From JAKQIM01 sp964633225 (lineage in GTDB: Bacteria > Chloroflexota > Anaerolineae > Anaerolineales > UBA4823): DNA of 53,928 nt. This document shows positions 50,577 to 53,928 of the stretch, piece by piece. The translations under genes and the position numbers were made by a program. The stretch spans positions 1 through 53,928 of the forward strand of contig CAZWFQ010000021.1 in assembly GCA_964633225.1 (NCBI GenBank), given 5' to 3'. The notes beneath the pieces are model-generated. The model was not told where the DNA came from, made no database searches, and was given only the letters and a program-made list of their open reading frames with translations. Numbering within the stretch: position 1 is the first letter of the stretch; every line of letters starts with the position of its first letter.

Positions 50577-52982
50577 TTGGCAGAACAAATGTTACCGCTG
50601 CGCCTCGCTGTGCTTGGGCCACCTGAGGTGCGCCTGGGCGATAGCCGGCTGGCGTTTCCTACCCGTAAGACGCTGGCGCTGCTGATCTACCTGGCGGCTG
50701 AGACAGGTCCGCAGCCGCGCGAGCACCTGGCTGCGCTGCTGTGGCCAGAAGTAAGCCCTGAGCGCAGTTATGCCTCGCTGCGTAACACCCTGGGCCACTT
50801 GCAAACGGCTTTGCGCCAGGCCAGCAGCCAGGCGCAAGCATCCTATCTTTCCATCACGCACAATGCGCTGGGGCTAAACCCTGAAGCGAACATTGACTTC
50901 GACTTGCACACGGTGGCATTCGCCTACAGCCAGGCACGTGCGGACCGTTCTAGCCGTATGCTGTCGGAGGGTACGGCCAGCTTGCCTTCATTAAAATTAG
51001 CAGCGGCCTGCCAGCGGGGTGATTTTCTGGTCGGTTTTTCGTTGGGGGATGCGCCTGGTTTCGACGATTGGGCCGCCAACCAGCGTGAACTCTGGCGCCG
51101 CCGCCTGGGGCTGATCCTTGACCGGCTGTCTGAAATTCAGTTTGCGCAGGGCGAGTTTGCTGGCGCCACGGAGACTGCCTCGCAATGGATTGCCCTGGAT
51201 GCGCTGAACGAAAGTGCTTATCGCCGCAAGATGCGGGCGCACTTTGCGTCTGGCGAGCGCGGGCAAGCCTTGGAGACTTATGAGGTGTGTCGTGCCGTTT
51301 TATTGGCTGAGTTGGGCATCGAGCCCGAGCCGGATACGGCGTCGCTGGCTGAGCGGGTTCGCACACAAGCCATCCCTTTGCATCCTCACATCCGGCATGA
51401 TGCCCCTCGGTCACGCCCTCCTGATACTTCAGTTGCTTTTCTGGGAAATCTGTTTGCGGGACGTACGAACGAGTACCAGGTGCTGGTTGATCGCTACGCG
51501 CTCGCCGCAGCCGGACAGCCCCAGCTGGTGGTGCTGCGCGGTGAGGTCGGAATTGGTAAGACCCGCCTGGCCAAGAAATTCTTGGCCTGGGCCAGCGCGC
51601 AAGGGGCCGAGTTGTTGCAGGGCGGCGCTTTTGAGAGCGGCAGCCATTTACCATTTCAACCCCTGGTTGAGGCAGTGCGGCTGCGGCTCAATCAGGAAAA
51701 CTTTCCTCTGGAGATCCTGGGAGGGGTGTGGCAGCCATCTTTGAGCCAACTGCTGCCAGAGTGGCCTGCCCGCTTGCCAGATTTGCCCCAGGCTGCAAAA
51801 GAAACGGAAATAAGCCAGGCACAGCTCTTCGAACCTCTGGCACAATTAACCCTGGCCCTGGCCCAACGGGCACCGCTGGTGCTGTTTGTGGACGATCTAC
51901 AGTGGACAGACAGCGCAACGTTGGATCTGCTGCAATATATCATCCGGCGTTGGCATGACAGCGCGGTGCTATCTTCCAACGGGGCGCGAGTGCTGCTGTT
52001 GGCCAGCTTGCGTTCAGAAGCTTTGCACCCCATGACCCAACCCCAGCGAACGGATGGGCCTCAAGGTTTGATCCAGTGGTTGGGGCGCATGACACGTGAG
52101 TTGGCCCCGGTGCATATCGAGTTGGGGCCGCTAGAGGAAGATGAGACGGTGCAAATGGTGCTGTCCATCCTGTCGCCGCCTGCGGCAGACTTTGCCCAAT
52201 GGTTGTATGCTGAAACGCTTGGGCATCCATTTTACTTGATAGAAACCTTGAAGGATTTGCTTGAACGGCGTGTACTGCATCCCCAACGGCAGGCGGATGG
52301 GCAGTGGACCTTTGCCGTGGAGGCTGAACACGATCTTGGGCAAGCGGTACGCGTCCCGTCTACCGTGCACGCTGTGATCCGCTCACGCTTAAGCCGCCTC
52401 AGCCCCAATGCCTTCAACTTGTTGGCGGGGGGAGCGGTGCTGGGGCAGCAGCTTTTATTCGAGCGCCTGTGCGCCATTTCTAATGTGACGGAAGACCTGG
52501 CTTTGCCCGCCCTGGATGAATTGATCAGCGGGCGGCTGTTGCTAGAAGCGGTGGAGCCGGGCGTGGCTGGCGCCTACATCTTCACCAACGACATGCTGCG
52601 GGATGTGGTGTATACCGAAGCTGGGGAAGCGCGGCGGCGGCTTTTTCATCGACGAGCGTTGGAAATCCTCGGAGAGGCGGGGGACTCGGCCGCGGTGTTG
52701 GCCTATCATGCGCAGGCGGCCGGCCTGGCGCAGGCGGCGTTCCGCCACAGCCTGGCTGCCGGGCAAGAAGCGCTGCGCATTTCGGCAGTGAATGATGCCA
52801 TTGTTCATTTCGAGCGCGCCCACCAGCTCATACGGAATGCGTCACTGACAGAAATGCCAGGCAATGCAGAGGTGAGCAACTTGTATGCGCAGCTAGGCCG
52901 GGCCTATGAATTGGGCGGGCAGACGGAAAAGGCTTTGGCGGTGAATGCTGAGCGAGAAAGCTTCTTGATGCAAGGGCAGTGA
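50577..52982 (+). CDS. SARP/BTAD-family regulator with AAA ATPase domain
   Basis: About 801 residues from TTG 50577. The N-terminus is an OmpR-type DNA-binding domain (LRLAVLGPPEVRLGDSRLAF, then LLWPEVSPERSYASLRNTL). A BTAD domain follows (FDDWAANQRELWRRRLGLIL, then ALETYEVCRAVLLAELGIEPEP) and then an ATPase with P-loop GEVGIGKTRLAKKF and Walker B LVLFVDDLQWTD. AfsR/MalT-like proteins of this build are signal-dependent activators. The usual long TPR tail is missing: the protein stops after roughly one repeat (LGRAYELGGQTEKAL), 26 bases before a convergent gene. It may be truncated or a short form. Confidence 0.85.
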   Translation: MAEQMLPLRLAVLGPPEVRLGDSRLAFPTRKTLALLIYLAAETGPQPREHLAALLWPEVSPERSYASLRNTLGHLQTALRQASSQAQASYLSITHNALGLNPEANIDFDLHTVAFAYSQARADRSSRMLSEGTASLPSLKLAAACQRGDFLVGFSLGDAPGFDDWAANQRELWRRRLGLILDRLSEIQFAQGEFAGATETASQWIALDALNESAYRRKMRAHFASGERGQALETYEVCRAVLLAELGIEPEPDTASLAERVRTQAIPLHPHIRHDAPRSRPPDTSVAFLGNLFAGRTNEYQVLVDRYALAAAGQPQLVVLRGEVGIGKTRLAKKFLAWASAQGAELLQGGAFESGSHLPFQPLVEAVRLRLNQENFPLEILGGVWQPSLSQLLPEWPARLPDLPQAAKETEISQAQLFEPLAQLTLALAQRAPLVLFVDDLQWTDSATLDLLQYIIRRWHDSAVLSSNGARVLLLASLRSEALHPMTQPQRTDGPQGLIQWLGRMTRELAPVHIELGPLEEDETVQMVLSILSPPAADFAQWLYAETLGHPFYLIETLKDLLERRVLHPQRQADGQWTFAVEAEHDLGQAVRVPSTVHAVIRSRLSRLSPNAFNLLAGGAVLGQQLLFERLCAISNVTEDLALPALDELISGRLLLEAVEPGVAGAYIFTNDMLRDVVYTEAGEARRRLFHRRALEILGEAGDSAAVLAYHAQAAGLAQAAFRHSLAAGQEALRISAVNDAIVHFERAHQLIRNASLTEMPGNAEVSNLYAQLGRAYELGGQTEKALAVNAERESFLMQGQ

Positions 52983-53007
52983 ACGGCCTTGGGGGGCTGA
53001 CTTACGA

Positions 53008-53763
53008 TTATGGGGTGGGCGGGATCTTGAGCAGTACGCCAACCGCATACCCCACCAGGGCGCTGAGGGTACCGATGATGGCCATTTCCAGGCCACTGCG
53101 GCCGGGGTTGCCTACCGTGACATGGGCCTTGTAGGCGCCCACGCCAAACAGGACCAGGGCGGTGACCAGCACTGAAACCCACATGCTGGAGCTCACATCT
53201 AGAAATACGAATGGAGCCAGGGGAATCAGGGAACCTACGATCGCTGACAGGCCCACGACCAGAGCCGCCTTCCAGGCTTGTTTACGGTCCACGGGAGTTA
53301 ACTGGTGCTCTTCAGACATCATCACGGCCACCCAAACATCTGGGCTGGCGGTGATGGTATCTACGATGCGCTCTAGCAATTCACCTTGGAAGCCTTTCTG
53401 GGCATAAATTTGACGAACTTCATTCTGTTCGAGGCGGGGTGCCTGTTCAATATGACGCATTTCGCGCTCGCGTTCGCTGTCGTAGTAGTCTGCGTCAGCC
53501 AAGGTAGAAGTGTAGGCTACCGCTCCCATGGATACCGATTCGGCAAAGGTTGCGGCTAAGCCGGCTACCACAACCAGGCGAGGGTCGTTGGAGGCTGCGG
53601 CGACACCTAATATGACTCCAAGCACATTCACCAATCCATCTTGGCCTCCGAGAATAATATCGGATAAGCCCGAGGCGCTGCGGCGGTGGGGGTCGATGCG
53701 GGTATGCAGATCGTGTTCAATGGGGGTGTGCGCGGAGTGGGTAAGCTCTGGCTGTGGTTTCAT
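53008..53763 (-). CDS. VIT/CCC1 family iron or manganese transporter
   Basis: A 251-residue membrane protein. The family pattern is clear: GLSDIILGGQDGLVNVLGVILGVAAA, then AESVSMGAVAYTSTLADADYY in helix 2. A cytosolic Glu/His-rich helical region (REREMRHIEQAPRLEQNEVRQIY, then MMSEEHQL) follows, where metal is collected, and then three more helices. VIT1 and CCC1 move Fe(II) or Mn(II) out of the cytoplasm or into a store. A second metal exporter (CDF) lies 4 kb away. Confidence 0.9.
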   Translation of the reverse strand: MKPQPELTHSAHTPIEHDLHTRIDPHRRSASGLSDIILGGQDGLVNVLGVILGVAAASNDPRLVVVAGLAATFAESVSMGAVAYTSTLADADYYDSEREREMRHIEQAPRLEQNEVRQIYAQKGFQGELLERIVDTITASPDVWVAVMMSEEHQLTPVDRKQAWKAALVVGLSAIVGSLIPLAPFVFLDVSSSMWVSVLVTALVLFGVGAYKAHVTVGNPGRSGLEMAIIGTLSALVGYAVGVLLKIPPTP

Positions 53764-53928
53764 TTAAGTGTTCTTTCTGTCAATATTGAATAGATGCTCA
53801 TGTGTTCGTATTGTATTGCGCTCCATTTGGATTGTCAACGGTAAGGCTGGCATACGATGCGGTAGAATTAACCGGGATCGGAGAATCCAGGTGCGAGGGC
53901 TGAAATTGGCCTGATTTTTGAGGTTTAA
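53764..53928. other. Window end, no gene seen
   Basis: A 165-base AT-richer stretch upstream of the VIT gene. TTGACA occurs close to its ATG on the minus strand but too near to act as a -35 box. No reading frame or RNA is recognised before the window ends. Confidence 0.5.

Noticed and set aside
1..53928. tRNA, rRNA, CRISPR arrays, insertion sequences and prophage genes
   Set aside because: Intergenic regions were read through and none showed the expected folds, repeat arrays or coding matches. A covariance-model scan would be needed for certainty on small RNAs.

Overview
The window looks like part of a scaffolded draft or metagenome-assembled genome from a Chloroflexota bacterium, most probably Anaerolineae. 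This is inferred from high GC, lipoproteins with Pro/Thr-rich linkers, SARP and STAND-type NTPases, the pairing of a DUF58 protein with a TgpA-like transglutaminase, and frequent leaderless-looking starts. No rRNA or other marker is present to prove it. Four 100-base N runs (2028-2127, 6415-6514, 8686-8785, 34497-34596) are fixed-size scaffold gaps. Three of them cut genes, and the fourth is flanked by an identical 55-base duplicate that is almost certainly an assembly artefact. No tRNA, rRNA, CRISPR array, transposase or prophage gene was seen, and no gene-free stretch exceeds about 200 bases.

Layout. 1-4.8 kb: a DUF4230 membrane protein, a LipM-type octanoyltransferase, a large anchored surface protein and a DapA/NanA-family lyase. 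4.9-27.3 kb: an alpha-glucan (starch/maltodextrin) locus. It holds a ROK regulator with its own palindrome-overlapped promoter, two binding-protein/permease sets, three GH13 enzymes, one GH57 lipoprotein, a carbohydrate-esterase-like protein, a GT-C membrane protein fused to a beta-propeller, a third binding lipoprotein on a very long linker, and a HEAT-repeat protein. No transport ATPase is encoded, so a shared MsmK/MalK-type ATPase elsewhere must serve both importers. 27.3-30.3 kb: zinc-ribbon, SH3b, A-type Fe-S carrier and DUF2270-DUF2179 proteins. 30.3-34.5 kb: an Rrf2 regulator translationally coupled to a pstSCAB-like ABC operon.

34.7-42.9 kb, mostly minus strand: a truncated phosphotransferase, a TgpA-like transglutaminase, a DUF58 protein, an SRPBCC-PDZ-DinB fusion, a fused alpha-beta 2-oxoacid dehydrogenase E1 and an HD-domain protein. 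43-47.8 kb: a dual-specificity phosphatase, PspC, and a 1321-residue GGDEF-STAND NTPase-TPR protein. 47.9-53.9 kb: a nitroreductase fragment cut off at a composition boundary, a CDF transporter, a run of four small proteins (one of only 36 residues), a SARP-family ATPase regulator that ends unusually early, and a VIT/CCC1 transporter.

In the proposed glucan pathway, the lipoprotein GH57 and GH13 enzymes cut polymer outside the membrane. The lipoprotein binding proteins and MalF/MalG-type permeases import oligosaccharides. The two GH13 enzymes without signal peptides, together with the esterase-like protein, finish degradation in the cytoplasm. The ROK protein probably senses the sugar. The most unusual items are the GGDEF-STAND-TPR protein, the GT-C/propeller fusion, the Rrf2-pst coupling, the three-domain SRPBCC-PDZ-DinB protein and the disrupted region near 48.2 kb.
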